A stretch of 55,672 nt of DNA, taken from the NCBI GenBank assembly GCA_030653035.1, contig JAUSAB010000027.1, positions 1-55,672 on the forward strand. The letters run 5' to 3'. This stretch comes from Desulfocapsaceae bacterium (GTDB lineage: Bacteria; Desulfobacterota; Desulfobulbia; Desulfobulbales; Desulfocapsaceae). The position numbers were made by a program, and so were the translations under genes. The notes under the pieces were generated by a model. That model was not told where the DNA came from and did not search any database. It was given only the letters and a program-made list of their open reading frames with translations. Within the stretch, counting starts at the first letter, position 1. Each line of letters opens with the position of its first letter. This document shows, piece after piece, positions 44,302-52,929 of this stretch.

Positions 44302-44628
44302 TCAGATTGGGAATCGGTGAGAACCACTTGCCGGGGGCTGGCAGCTTTTGACTTCCCTTTCGATCTGTTGGCCTGTTTTTTCCCTGGCAATTTTCACATT
44401 GAGGCGGAGCTGAAGATTGAGCCAGAATTCCGGCTCGATACCAAAGTATTTGCCAAGGCGCAGGGCGGTGTCGGCTGTGATTTCGCGTTTTCCCCTGACG
44501 ATCTGGTTGATGCGATTGGCCGACACATGGATATCTTTGGCCAGTTGGCTCTGCGATATACCCATCGGCTGCAGAAACTCCTCGAAGAGAATCTCGCCCG
44601 GAGTGATTGGTGGTACTTTTTTTGCCAT
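44302..44628 (-). CDS. higA: HigA-type HTH antitoxin
   Basis: 108 residues from ATG 44628 (MAKKVPPITPGEILFEEFL), preceded by TAAGGAG at 6 nt; a longer frame from 44715 overlaps higB and is not needed. The XRE HTH follows: ISQSQLAKDIHVSANRINQI, and the family motif GKREITADTALRLGKYFG..PEFWLNLQ is complete. It represses the higBA operon and neutralises HigB, encoded 10 nt upstream (toxin-first order, as usual for HigBA). The tail after about residue 85 (EREVKSCQPP) may be variable. Confidence 0.93.
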   Translation of the reverse strand: MAKKVPPITPGEILFEEFLQPMGISQSQLAKDIHVSANRINQIVRGKREITADTALRLGKYFGIEPEFWLNLQLRLNVKIAREKTGQQIEREVKSCQPPASGSHRFPI

Positions 44629-44638
44629 GATTAGCTCC

Positions 44639-44917
44639 TTAATGATAATCCACGATCTCAACATCATGCGCGTTCCCGTCCAGCCACTGGAAACAAATGC
44701 GCCATTGGGAATCAATGCGGATGCTGTGTTGCCCCTTTCGATCCCCTTTGAGCGGTTCCAGCCGGTTCCCCGGCGGCACTTTCAACCCCTCCAGGGAAAC
44801 GGTTGCATTGAGCATCTCCAGTTTCATCCGCGCCTTCCGCGAAATGGCCTTAAACCGCTTTGGCTCGACATCATGAAAAAGTTTTTCCGTATCCTTGCAC
44901 TTGAACGATTTAATCAT
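44639..44917 (-). CDS. higB: HigB-type toxin (RelE superfamily)
   Basis: 92 residues from ATG 44917 (MIKSFKCKDTEKLFHD). It has the HigB features EPKRFKAISRKARMKLEMLNA, GNRLEPLKGDRKGQHSIRID and QWRICFQWLDGNAHDVEIVDYH. This is a ribosome-dependent mRNA interferase and the first gene of the higBA unit. Confidence 0.94.
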   Translation of the reverse strand: MIKSFKCKDTEKLFHDVEPKRFKAISRKARMKLEMLNATVSLEGLKVPPGNRLEPLKGDRKGQHSIRIDSQWRICFQWLDGNAHDVEIVDYH

Positions 44918-45126
44918 AGGCACATTGTATGACGCGCGCCATCATGGGTCAAGGAGCAGTTCATGGCAGTACATAAAAAATAGGATCAGAGCAAAATGAG
45001 ATTTTCAGCGCAACAGACACGGGGTCAGGCTTCCAAGATGTTAAGATCCTTCTTCAGTCTTAGCTTTCAGCGACACAAGTCGGCAAGTTAAATCCAGTTA
45101 ACTAAACGAAATTTATCCACAACTGC

Positions 45127-45435
45127 TCACGCCAACATTTCCAGTAAAATCGGGTGCCACAAGGCCAGCTCAATCTCCCCGAGTTTACCGGCCAGACGCT
45201 TTTTGTCCACGCAGCGCACCTGGTCCAGTAAAATCCGGGCAGGCTTGCCGTCAAGGACGACCTCAGGTCGGCATCCTAACGGTTGTCCCTTGCTGGTAAT
45301 GGGGGCGACAATCACTCGGGGCAACGCCGCGTTCATATCGTCAGGGGAAACCACCAGGGCCGGACGTGTTTTTTTTATCTCCGACCCCACCGTCGGGTCA
45401 AGATTCACCCAATACACCTCGCCCCGCCTTACCAC
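45127..45435 (-). CDS. mazF: PemK/MazF-type toxin (endoribonuclease)
   Basis: 102 residues: RRGEVYWVNLDPTVGSEIKKTRPALVVS, then RVIVAPITSKGQPLG and IRCVDKKRLAGKLG-like DQVRCVDKKRLAGKLG. This is complete MazF/PemK type with the conserved Arg and Thr/Ser region. It overlaps mazE by 7 nt. Confidence 0.94.
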   Translation of the reverse strand: MVRRGEVYWVNLDPTVGSEIKKTRPALVVSPDDMNAALPRVIVAPITSKGQPLGCRPEVVLDGKPARILLDQVRCVDKKRLAGKLGEIELALWHPILLEMLA

Positions 45436-45671
45436 TGCCAGTCCTCACTTTCAACGGGTGTGAGTGCCATCTCCTCTTCCCACGCATCCGTCTCATTTTC
45501 AGCCTGATAGCCGTCAAACCACCCGAGCCGCACGGTCTTGACCGGCTCAATAACAAGCCCACGGCCTTCCTGCCGCATCTCGATTTCCGTGCCGACGCCA
45601 CACTCCGCCAAAAAGGCGGCAGGGATCAACACCCCACGTGAATTTCCCACCTTGCGCAATACGTTTCTCAT
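45429..45671 (-). CDS. mazE: AbrB/MazE-type antitoxin
   Basis: 80 residues with a swapped-hairpin AbrB domain (VLRKVGNSRGVLIPAAFLAECGVGTEIEMRQEGRGLVIEP) and an acidic, Trp-rich tail (AWEEEMALTPVESEDWQW) that likely fits the toxin groove. It is co-transcribed with mazF. Confidence 0.93.
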   Translation of the reverse strand: MRNVLRKVGNSRGVLIPAAFLAECGVGTEIEMRQEGRGLVIEPVKTVRLGWFDGYQAENETDAWEEEMALTPVESEDWQW

Positions 45672-45871
45672 CTTTACACCTCCAAGCTTATTATAACAAT
45701 GTTACAACGATGAGCACTGAAACACAAGGATTTACTTTGCGAAAATAGAGTCATTCGAAACAGGTGCAACACCCGAGAGTCTGCGCTCAAAATATTTTCA
45801 CTAACCGGCAGCCTTGTCGCTGTCTTGAGCCAATCCTCAGCGCCAGTTAACAAAAAATCATATCTGCGCAT

Positions 45872-46315
45872 TTACTTGTTATATTTTTTTAACATCTCAG
45901 CTTCCATCTTATCGAGGTCTTCGTCCGACATGTTTTGCATATCCTGCATCGATTTTCCGGTCACATTCTTGGTCGCCGCCTCGCCTTGGGCACGAATAGC
46001 GTCTTCACTTGGCGGGGTTTTCTTGTCGTCCTGTGCCACCTTCGCCTCATACATGCGGATGACTTCTTCATCGGATTTGCCCTCGGCGGCCTTGCCTAAC
46101 AGAGGCCGCACGGCGCTTGCTGTCTGAGCATTTTGTTTGGCAATGAAAGCCGCTTCCTGCTTTTTCCGGTTTTCTTCCTGAACTTTATCACTGGCGTTTT
46201 TTTCTTTCATCGCCTTTTCGTGGGCCTTAATCTCGGCAAGGTCCGCATCGGTTCCCGAGGCGTAGGCGGGAATAGACAAACTCATCAACATCAAAAAAGT
46301 AGCAATCAACTTCAT
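45872..46315 (-). CDS. Exported Lys/Glu-rich hypothetical protein
   Basis: 147 residues from ATG 46315, preceded by AGGAG at 6 nt. Signal peptide MKLIATFLMLMSLSIPAYAS, then a highly charged helical body (Ala/Lys/Glu/Gln rich). The C-terminal end (NMSDEDLDKMEAEMLKKYNK) is acidic and helical. No motif I recognise. The frame from 46387 extends upstream of the signal peptide and is unlikely. Probably periplasmic. Confidence 0.82.
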   Translation of the reverse strand: MKLIATFLMLMSLSIPAYASGTDADLAEIKAHEKAMKEKNASDKVQEENRKKQEAAFIAKQNAQTASAVRPLLGKAAEGKSDEEVIRMYEAKVAQDDKKTPPSEDAIRAQGEAATKNVTGKSMQDMQNMSDEDLDKMEAEMLKKYNK

Positions 46316-46442
46316 GTCGTTCTCCTGGAGGAATAAAGGTAAGCCCATAAGGGTCAAGTCTTGAAATACAAACTTTCCCAGTTTCACAAGTTACAACCGC
46401 CCCATTTCTTACTCTGTACAATAACTGAAGCAGACTTTTATT

Positions 46443-46895
46443 TTAGTTACAGGCTACAGATGATGCATTAGGGATGACACCTGTTTTCCCATTGGTATAC
46501 GTATAATTGCATGCAATGGATGACTTCGTACCAGTGCATGTAAGCAAGAAAGCTCCACAACCAGTGGAATCTGTTGTCCCTGATCCGGTATATGTTGAGC
46601 CATTACAACCTGTAATTGCACCGCTGGTTTGGACTCCATAGTTTGAAAAAGAACTAAAAGAACAGTCCGTATTCAAAATAAAATTCATCCTGCCGGCAAC
46701 AACAAAGCCGGGACAGTTATCAGTAAATGCTCCTTCATAGCATCCTGCAATATTCTCGCAAGTCACATTAGTATTAGTGCAGAGAGAATGGCCGGTAATA
46801 GCGGGCAAAAACATAAACCAAGAAAAATCCTTACCACTTACGGAAATGGGCCCCAGAAACAAAAGTAATACAACGATGCTGATTATTTTTTTCAT
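46443..46895 (-). CDS. Small secreted Cys-rich protein with a WFxFLPAIT motif
   Basis: 150 residues from ATG 46895. Signal peptide MKKIISIVVLLLFLGPISVSG, followed at once by KDFSWFMFLPAITGHS and a beta-rich body with ten Cys (CTNTNVTCENIAGC, CNGSTYTGSG, GCGAFLLTC), likely disulphide-stabilised. The family is unknown. The FLPAIT stretch recurs at the C-termini of the proteins at 28505 and 50350. Confidence 0.78.
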   Translation of the reverse strand: MKKIISIVVLLLFLGPISVSGKDFSWFMFLPAITGHSLCTNTNVTCENIAGCYEGAFTDNCPGFVVAGRMNFILNTDCSFSSFSNYGVQTSGAITGCNGSTYTGSGTTDSTGCGAFLLTCTGTKSSIACNYTYTNGKTGVIPNASSVACN

Positions 46896-47079
46896 GATCC
46901 CCCCGCCCTTAAATTGTTTGACCTCTAAAAAATGGTGAAAAAACCGCCCCATTTTTATTGATGAATCATGTTACGTAATCCAACAATAATAAACAAACAA
47001 AAACCGGGGGCTATACCAGCTTAACTTTCACCTGAATTTTGTGATCTTTTTCAACAACGGACGATGCGGGAAGATTTAT

Positions 47080-47256
47080 CCTAAAAAAGGCGGTTACTTC
47101 ATAATGTAAATCCTGCCCCCCTCATCCCCAGCCCTTCTCCCTCAGGGAGAAGGGGGAAAGCTCCCTCTCCTTTTGGGAGAGGGTCGGGGTGAGGGGAAAA
47201 ATCTGGCCATGCAAGAAGTTATTGCAAAATCACTCTATCCAACTGCCGTTTTCAGG
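47080..47256 (-). mobile_element. MITE-like element, copy 2 (177 bp)
   Basis: The same element as at 23905-24082, in the opposite orientation, with somewhat worn ends (CCTAAAAAAGGCGGTT and AACTGCCGTTTTCAGG). The target duplication TTTAT is at 47075-47079 and 47257-47261. It inserted directly after the flavoprotein gene: the right TTTAT contains that gene's stop codon. Confidence 0.85.
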
Positions 47257-47257
47257 T

Positions 47258-48484
47258 TTATTTACCGGAGAAATCAGCCTTGATCTGCCGGGCCAGGCCC
47301 CTGGCCTGTGCTTCCGCCCGGGCCAGGACCTCATCATCAGGGCGCCCCTGCCATTCCACCGGTTCAATAAAGTCCCATTTCATCTTTTCAGTGAGGACTT
47401 CCAGTTCCCGCTGGGCGCCGCCCGACCAGCCGAACGAGCCGAATCGCAGCACTTTTTTATTCCAGACCTTTTTGCGGCCAAGCATGTCCAGGGCCCAGGC
47501 CATGGGGGGAAACATCCGGTACTCGTAGGTGGGCATGCCGAGGATAAGACCGGCTGATTTCCAGGCGGAGGCCAGGATAAAGCTCACATGCTCATGGGGC
47601 ACCCGGTGGATATGGACGGGCAAACCTTCGGCCCGCACGCCCTGGACCATAGCGCTGACCACCTTCTGCGTGTTCCCGTACATGCTCGACCAAATCACCG
47701 TCACCTCGGGTTCGGCCGGCCCGTTCATATAGCGGGCAAAACGGGAATAGGTTTCCATGATAGCGGACGGTTTTTCACGCCAGACGATACCGTGGGACGG
47801 GGCGACCATTTTGATATCAAGGCCTTGCACCTGCTCGATGGCCTTGGAGACAAACATGGAAAGACCGCCGATGATATTGGCATAATAGCGCAGGGTCTCC
47901 CGCATGAAAAATTCGTGCTGTTCCGATGACAGTTGATCATCAAAGACGGTATCGGTAATAGCGCCGTAGGAGCCGAAGGCATCACAGGTAAAAAGAATCC
48001 CGGCTGACTGCTCAAAGGTGAACATGGTCTCCGGCCAGTGCAGGTTGGGCGCCTCGTAAAAGGTCAGGACCTTCCCCTTCCCCAGATCCAGGGTGTCGCC
48101 GGTTTTGACGATATGGACATTGCGGTCAATACCGCAGAACGCCTTGAGCACCGCCGCGCCTTTTTCCGTGAGATAAAAATGCAGATCCGGATTCTTCCGG
48201 TAAAAGGCCGGGATCCAACTGGTGTGATCCGGCTCCATATGATTGATGATCAGGTAGTCGATATCTGTGGCCCGCAGAGGAATGGAGGCCAGTTCCCGTT
48301 CGAACTCCACCGGTTTTTCATCAACATCCTCGGTCAGGTCGATAATGGCGGTTTTTTCACCGCGGATAACATAAGAGTTGAGGGAAATGCCGTCCGGCAT
48401 CGGCCACATCCCCTCAAACAACTTGTCACTTCCCAGGTTCACGCCCAGTCGGTAAATCCCCTCTGTGATCTCGGTTGCCTTCAT
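47258..48484 (-). CDS. FprA family A-type flavoprotein (diiron, FMN; O2 or NO reductase)
   Basis: 408 residues from ATG 48484 (MKATEITEGIYRLGVN), with an upstream-frame start at 48514 as alternative. The metallo-beta-lactamase-like half carries the diiron motif H-x-E-x-D-H in NHMEPDHTSW, further histidines in APNLHWPETM and the Asp in LFTCDAFGSYG. The flavodoxin half has WSSMYGNTQKV for the FMN phosphate. Family members (rubredoxin:oxygen oxidoreductase, flavorubredoxin) reduce O2 to water or NO to N2O in anaerobes and so protect them. No rubredoxin domain is fused and no rubredoxin gene is adjacent. Confidence 0.94.
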   Translation of the reverse strand: MKATEITEGIYRLGVNLGSDKLFEGMWPMPDGISLNSYVIRGEKTAIIDLTEDVDEKPVEFERELASIPLRATDIDYLIINHMEPDHTSWIPAFYRKNPDLHFYLTEKGAAVLKAFCGIDRNVHIVKTGDTLDLGKGKVLTFYEAPNLHWPETMFTFEQSAGILFTCDAFGSYGAITDTVFDDQLSSEQHEFFMRETLRYYANIIGGLSMFVSKAIEQVQGLDIKMVAPSHGIVWREKPSAIMETYSRFARYMNGPAEPEVTVIWSSMYGNTQKVVSAMVQGVRAEGLPVHIHRVPHEHVSFILASAWKSAGLILGMPTYEYRMFPPMAWALDMLGRKKVWNKKVLRFGSFGWSGGAQRELEVLTEKMKWDFIEPVEWQGRPDDEVLARAEAQARGLARQIKADFSGK

Positions 48485-48568
48485 GATCTTCTCCTCACTG
48501 CAAGTATGGGTCAACAGGCAGGATCGGCAGAATGCAAACGACCCTGTTCACTCAAAGGACCCGTCAGA

Positions 48569-48810
48569 TTAATGGCCAAGTCCCCTGGATGCGGGCGAAT
48601 GGCTGGTAATGGTAAAGAGGGCCGCATCGCCGCCCGGTTCAAAGCGCAGATGATGTTGAAACACGTCGAGGTGTTCATCCTGCCGGTGGCTGACAAAGAT
48701 CATCGTCGAGATGACCAGTCCGGCGATCCGCTCCAGACAGGCAAGGACCATAAAACGATTCTTATCATCGAGGGCCAGCGTCGGCTCATCGGGAAGAGAG
48801 GCCCCTTGGA
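48569..48810 (-). pseudogene. Remnant of an ABC transporter ATPase C-terminus
   Basis: A frame without a proper start encodes LIQGASLPDEPTLALDDKN followed, about 25 residues on, by TMIFVSHRQDEH. These resemble a Walker B plus D loop and an H-loop (switch His) of an ABC ATPase such as ModF. The rest of the gene is missing and the Walker B hydrophobics are worn. It ends in GLGH-stop at 48569. Confidence 0.45.
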
Positions 48811-48916
48811 TAAGAGTTAAAAATTAGAGATGATCCGTGAACAAATCAAGGACTTTTTTAATTGAAGGTATTGTTCTTATGGTGAAGAGTTCCCTTTCTA
48901 TGCTAGCATACCTTTT

Positions 48917-50131
48917 ATGAATCGCGCACTTTCCCTCACCCTCTCCGTGCTCGGCACCACCGCTTTGCTGGTAGGGTCGGCCCACGCCATCATCCCATAT
49001 GAACCCGCCCCACCGGCGGTCACTTGCGGCGAGGATGGAGAGCAGCCTCGCGATGAGCTCTCTGCTGCCGAAGAGCAAGCGATGTTGGATAAGATTCGGC
49101 GCAACATCGCCACCCTGCGGGAACAGGCCATATTGGGCGCACCGGATCTCACCCAAGCCGTAGCGTATGCCTTTCCACTGCGCATGGCACCAGGCCTTGC
49201 CGATTATGCCGGGTTCAGGGTCTCCGCTTTTGGCGATCACAATTCCACTGTTGGACAAGTGCTGGATTACAACGGCGGCGCCCGGACCTACGACGGTCAT
49301 CACGGCACCGATTATGCCCTTTGGCCCTTCAGTTGGAACAAGGTGAATGCGGGCGAAGTGCAGGTGGTTGCCGCCGCCGCGGGCACGATTGTCAACAAGG
49401 AAAATGTTGACTCCACAGACCACAATCCCTGTGACGGTGGCAGCAACAACGATCCGTGGAATTACGTGGCGATAACCCAAGCCGATGGCCGACTGACTAT
49501 CTACGGCCACATGCGCTACAACTCGCTCACCACCAAGGCCATTGGTGAAACGGTGGCCCAGGGCGAGTATCTGGGCACGGCGGCCAGTTCCGGCAATTCC
49601 AGCGGACCGCATTTACATTTTGAAATGCGATTCGGTACTTACTCCAATGCGGAGTGGATTGACCCCTATGCCGGGCCAGCCAGCCAACCCGGGTCTTTAT
49701 GGGCCAGCCAACGCCCCTACCGCGACTCGGCGATCAACAAGCTATCGACCCACTCGGCCCAGCCCGTTGACACTCCCTGCCAGCTGACCGTTACCAATCT
49801 TCAGGAGAGCTTCACCACACCGGCCCGGATTCTTTTTTACAGCTATTACCGCGATTATCAGGGGGCGCTCCCCACACAAGGAAAAATCTACCGCCCAGAC
49901 GGGACTGTATTTAAGTCCTGGTCTTACACGGACGGCAGCACGTTCTCTTCCGGCGCAAATCGTTCCTGGGTGTTTGATTTTGCCGACAGCGACCCGGCCG
50001 GGAGGTGGCGTTTTGAAGCCACATACAACGGTCAAACCTACGAGACCTTCTTCAATGTAGACTCACCAACAACCTCTTCCCTGAAGCCGGGCACTCCATT
50101 ACAGGCGATCCTCTTTCTGCTGCGCAACTGA
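48917..50131 (+). CDS. Secreted M23 (LytM) family metallopeptidase
   Basis: 404 residues with a signal peptide (MNRALSLTLSVLGTTALLVGSAHA). The M23 zinc ligands are His128-x3-Asp132 in GHHGTDYAL and His234 in GPHLHFEM, with His232 and His198 (YGHM) as the partner residues. The domain spans about 95-255. An extra C-terminal beta domain (about 285-385) resembles a sandwich fold. It should cut peptidoglycan cross-bridges in the periplasm or outside the cell. The C-terminus (PLQAILFLLRN) is short and hydrophobic. Confidence 0.93.
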   Translation: MNRALSLTLSVLGTTALLVGSAHAIIPYEPAPPAVTCGEDGEQPRDELSAAEEQAMLDKIRRNIATLREQAILGAPDLTQAVAYAFPLRMAPGLADYAGFRVSAFGDHNSTVGQVLDYNGGARTYDGHHGTDYALWPFSWNKVNAGEVQVVAAAAGTIVNKENVDSTDHNPCDGGSNNDPWNYVAITQADGRLTIYGHMRYNSLTTKAIGETVAQGEYLGTAASSGNSSGPHLHFEMRFGTYSNAEWIDPYAGPASQPGSLWASQRPYRDSAINKLSTHSAQPVDTPCQLTVTNLQESFTTPARILFYSYYRDYQGALPTQGKIYRPDGTVFKSWSYTDGSTFSSGANRSWVFDFADSDPAGRWRFEATYNGQTYETFFNVDSPTTSSLKPGTPLQAILFLLRN

Positions 50132-50349
50132 TCAAAACAGGTGGAGTCGAAAGCAGCCACCGGCGGTGACGTTATTGAATAAATCGAAATTTCAATAAGA
50201 AAAAAGAAAAATTTGAAGTGCAAAACCGTGATCTATCCCCTATTTCCCTCCTTTGTTCAGAAATAATCCGCTGGAACTACTCAAGTAATTTTGGCCGCTT
50301 TCAACAAAAGTTTCATCCTTCGTTCTCCCTACCTACAGGGATGTGGGTT

Positions 50350-52641
50350 CTAATGTTTGCCCTTGGTAATAGCCGGTAAAAACAGAAACCATGGGAATTT
50401 CCCGGCAGGTGGGACTAACGGGTCAATCCAGTAAAGCCCTGATCCATAACTACCAGCGATAAGTCGCGGGGAATCACTGGGGGTGATAGCCAACGTGTAA
50501 ATATTTGGACAGAATATGCCAATACTGTAGTCGTGCCATGTATTTCCACCATCTATCGACCGCAGGACCCCTCCCCCTTCGGTCGATGCATAAACCAGGC
50601 GGGAGGTTCTCGGATCAAACACGATGCTCGTGACAAAAGCAATACCGGAGAGTTTTACCTGCCAGCTGCTACCGCCATCAATGGACTTATATATATTCCC
50701 ATCGAAGAATCCTGCCCCCGCCAGAATCACGTTACTATTGTCAGGTCTTACCGCTATGGTCCAAACAAAATTCTCATGGGTAAGTCCTTTGACACTCCAA
50801 TGTTCTCCACCATCGATTGATTTCAGGATGCCACCGCCATACTGTGTTCCCGCCCAAACGGTGTCTGGATGATTCGGATCGACGGCCAAAGAGAGGATAG
50901 GATTTAACTCGTCACCAAAAAGCGGGAGTCCCTGATTTTTTTTCACCCAGGTTAATCCGTCGTCGGAACTTTTGTAAACACCATCCCCAAAGAGCGTTCC
51001 CACGTAGATGGGACTTGAAGCGTTGGGTGTTATGGCAATACTCAGAGGTCCTCCATCAACCTCGTCAATTGGATTGAACGTTTTTCCTTGATCGGCAGAT
51101 CTGAAAAGCCCGCCATCGCTTGCCACATAGATATTCTGTGAATCCAGTGGATCTACCGCAATAGCGTTCGGACCCGAGCAAAAGGCATAATCTTTCTTAT
51201 AGGTTTGATGGTAACCCATGCTCCAGGTCAGACCACCATCCTGGCTGCCATAAAAGAAAGAATCACCGCTTGCGGCATAGATATTATCGGAGTTACGGGG
51301 ATCGATAGTCACACTTTGAATGGGTGTGGCGGTAATACCCTGTGGGGCCAACGCCCAGGTTTGCCCCTGATCGACTGATTTGTATACTCCTCCCGCATAC
51401 CCTTCAACGTCATAAGCGAACAACGCAGCAGACGCAGCGTAAATCGTATCAGGGGACGCTGAATGAAACGCGATATCGGGAACTTCTCCCAAAGGTACTG
51501 ACACCCCCCTCGGGTAGGTGAGCCAGTTTTTACCTCCATCCGTGGTTTTGGCAAATCTGTCGCCAACGCCGTAGATGATGGAAGGATCGGTTGGGTGGAA
51601 ATAGAGATGATCCGAAAAAATCGTGTCAGTACCTGTGTAATCACTGACCATCTGCCAGCCGGTATTGTCATAAATGAAATATTTTCCTTGGATGATGGCG
51701 CTCAACCGGTTTGAATGATGCGGGTCTATGGCAAGGGCATTGACTGTTTCCCGATAATCCGGCATGGAAATGCTGAACGGCAGTCCATCATTGATGGCGC
51801 CCCATGTCTCTCCCCCGTTCGATGATTTGAAGGCTCCGTAGATACTGGTACCGGCGTAAACCAGTAGGGGATTATCCGGATCAATGGCCAATGAGAAGAT
51901 TGCATTCGTATAAGCTCCACTGTAACGTGTGATGCCGTTATCTTTCTTTTCCCAGGTGGCACCACCATCTGTTGACTTATAGATATTTCCAATACAAAAG
52001 GCAGTACCGCCTGCTATTGCGGCATAGAGGGTGTTCGTGTTTTGCGGATCAATGACAATGTTAAAGACAATGAGATGCTCATCAAAGCCACTGCTCGATT
52101 TAAACCAGGAATTCCCACTGTCGGTTGATTTCCATATACCATCGAAATCCGTACCAGCGTAAAGCGTATTCGCGTGTTGCGGGTCAATTCTCAAGCTTCG
52201 AATCGGATAGAATGTCAGCCCTGTCCGGGCAGGCTGCCAGGATTGGCCGCCGTCAATAGTCTTGAAAATTCCCGAATCGCGGGTGCCGACATAAACCGTC
52301 TGGGCGTTAGATGGATCCATGGCGATGGACGTCATCTCACCTCCGTAAATCGGATAGGAATGCCAGGTTTCGTCGCCGACAGGAGTCTGATCAAGAGCTC
52401 TACCGGGAAACAATGAAAAACTCTGCTTTTCCAACGCAAGAGCGGTTTTTCCCAGGGGAGAAAGAAAACCGGCAGACTGTAAAGGACCGAAGGTACGCCG
52501 GTGTCCATCTCCTGCTTCCGGCATGTCCGCAGCCCGAACAATAGGAGACGATATGGTGAACAGAAGGATAAGCAAAGTGATCAAAACCCAATTGGATCTC
52601 AAGAAGTACCGGGAACTGAAAACCGATTCTGGGTCATACAT
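50350..52641 (-). CDS. Secreted beta-propeller protein with sortilin/BNR-type repeats
   Basis: 763 residues from ATG 52641 (MYDPESVFSSRYF); its long N-terminal signal contains WVLITLLILLFTISSPIVRA. The body consists of about a dozen repeats with the pattern I-x-x-DP-x-x-x-x-x-x-YVGT-x-GIFKSTDGGxSW (Asp-box type), as in sortilin/VPS10, BNR or xyloglucanase-like propellers. No catalytic residues are recognised; the protein probably binds glycans or another surface target. The C-terminus ends FPWFLFLPAITKGKH, nearly the same motif as in two other exported proteins here. The frame could extend to 52791 but lacks a ribosome site there. Confidence 0.85.
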   Translation of the reverse strand: MYDPESVFSSRYFLRSNWVLITLLILLFTISSPIVRAADMPEAGDGHRRTFGPLQSAGFLSPLGKTALALEKQSFSLFPGRALDQTPVGDETWHSYPIYGGEMTSIAMDPSNAQTVYVGTRDSGIFKTIDGGQSWQPARTGLTFYPIRSLRIDPQHANTLYAGTDFDGIWKSTDSGNSWFKSSSGFDEHLIVFNIVIDPQNTNTLYAAIAGGTAFCIGNIYKSTDGGATWEKKDNGITRYSGAYTNAIFSLAIDPDNPLLVYAGTSIYGAFKSSNGGETWGAINDGLPFSISMPDYRETVNALAIDPHHSNRLSAIIQGKYFIYDNTGWQMVSDYTGTDTIFSDHLYFHPTDPSIIYGVGDRFAKTTDGGKNWLTYPRGVSVPLGEVPDIAFHSASPDTIYAASAALFAYDVEGYAGGVYKSVDQGQTWALAPQGITATPIQSVTIDPRNSDNIYAASGDSFFYGSQDGGLTWSMGYHQTYKKDYAFCSGPNAIAVDPLDSQNIYVASDGGLFRSADQGKTFNPIDEVDGGPLSIAITPNASSPIYVGTLFGDGVYKSSDDGLTWVKKNQGLPLFGDELNPILSLAVDPNHPDTVWAGTQYGGGILKSIDGGEHWSVKGLTHENFVWTIAVRPDNSNVILAGAGFFDGNIYKSIDGGSSWQVKLSGIAFVTSIVFDPRTSRLVYASTEGGGVLRSIDGGNTWHDYSIGIFCPNIYTLAITPSDSPRLIAGSYGSGLYWIDPLVPPAGKFPWFLFLPAITKGKH

Positions 52642-52929
52642 GGCGTGCCTCCTTAATTTCATTAGAGATGAGTGGATGTTAAGAAATTTCTCGGTCTCAA
52701 TGAGGCCACAAAAATAACCCAAAGCCCTCTGGAAATCCGTTACGTCGAGCGAGGAAACCACTTCGCCGACAGCATAATCCGCGCAAGCCAATCAATTTAC
52801 CGGTCAAAGGAAAGCAGCTCAACAACCCGACGAACCTACGGACATTCCCCGCATGGCTTTTTCTATTCTTGCTGATGACGTGATTACGGGTAAGAAGTTT
52901 TGAAGTTGGGCAAATTATTGTACGCGATA

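Noticed and set aside
44109-44390. A 93-codon minus-strand frame between higA and the MNT gene.
   Set aside because: It overlaps the 3' end of higA, runs through the hairpin at 44117-44146, and its protein is low-complexity and basic without motif.
45674-45871. A 65-codon frame upstream of mazE.
   Set aside because: No ribosome site and no family; it spans the region where the mazE promoter should be.
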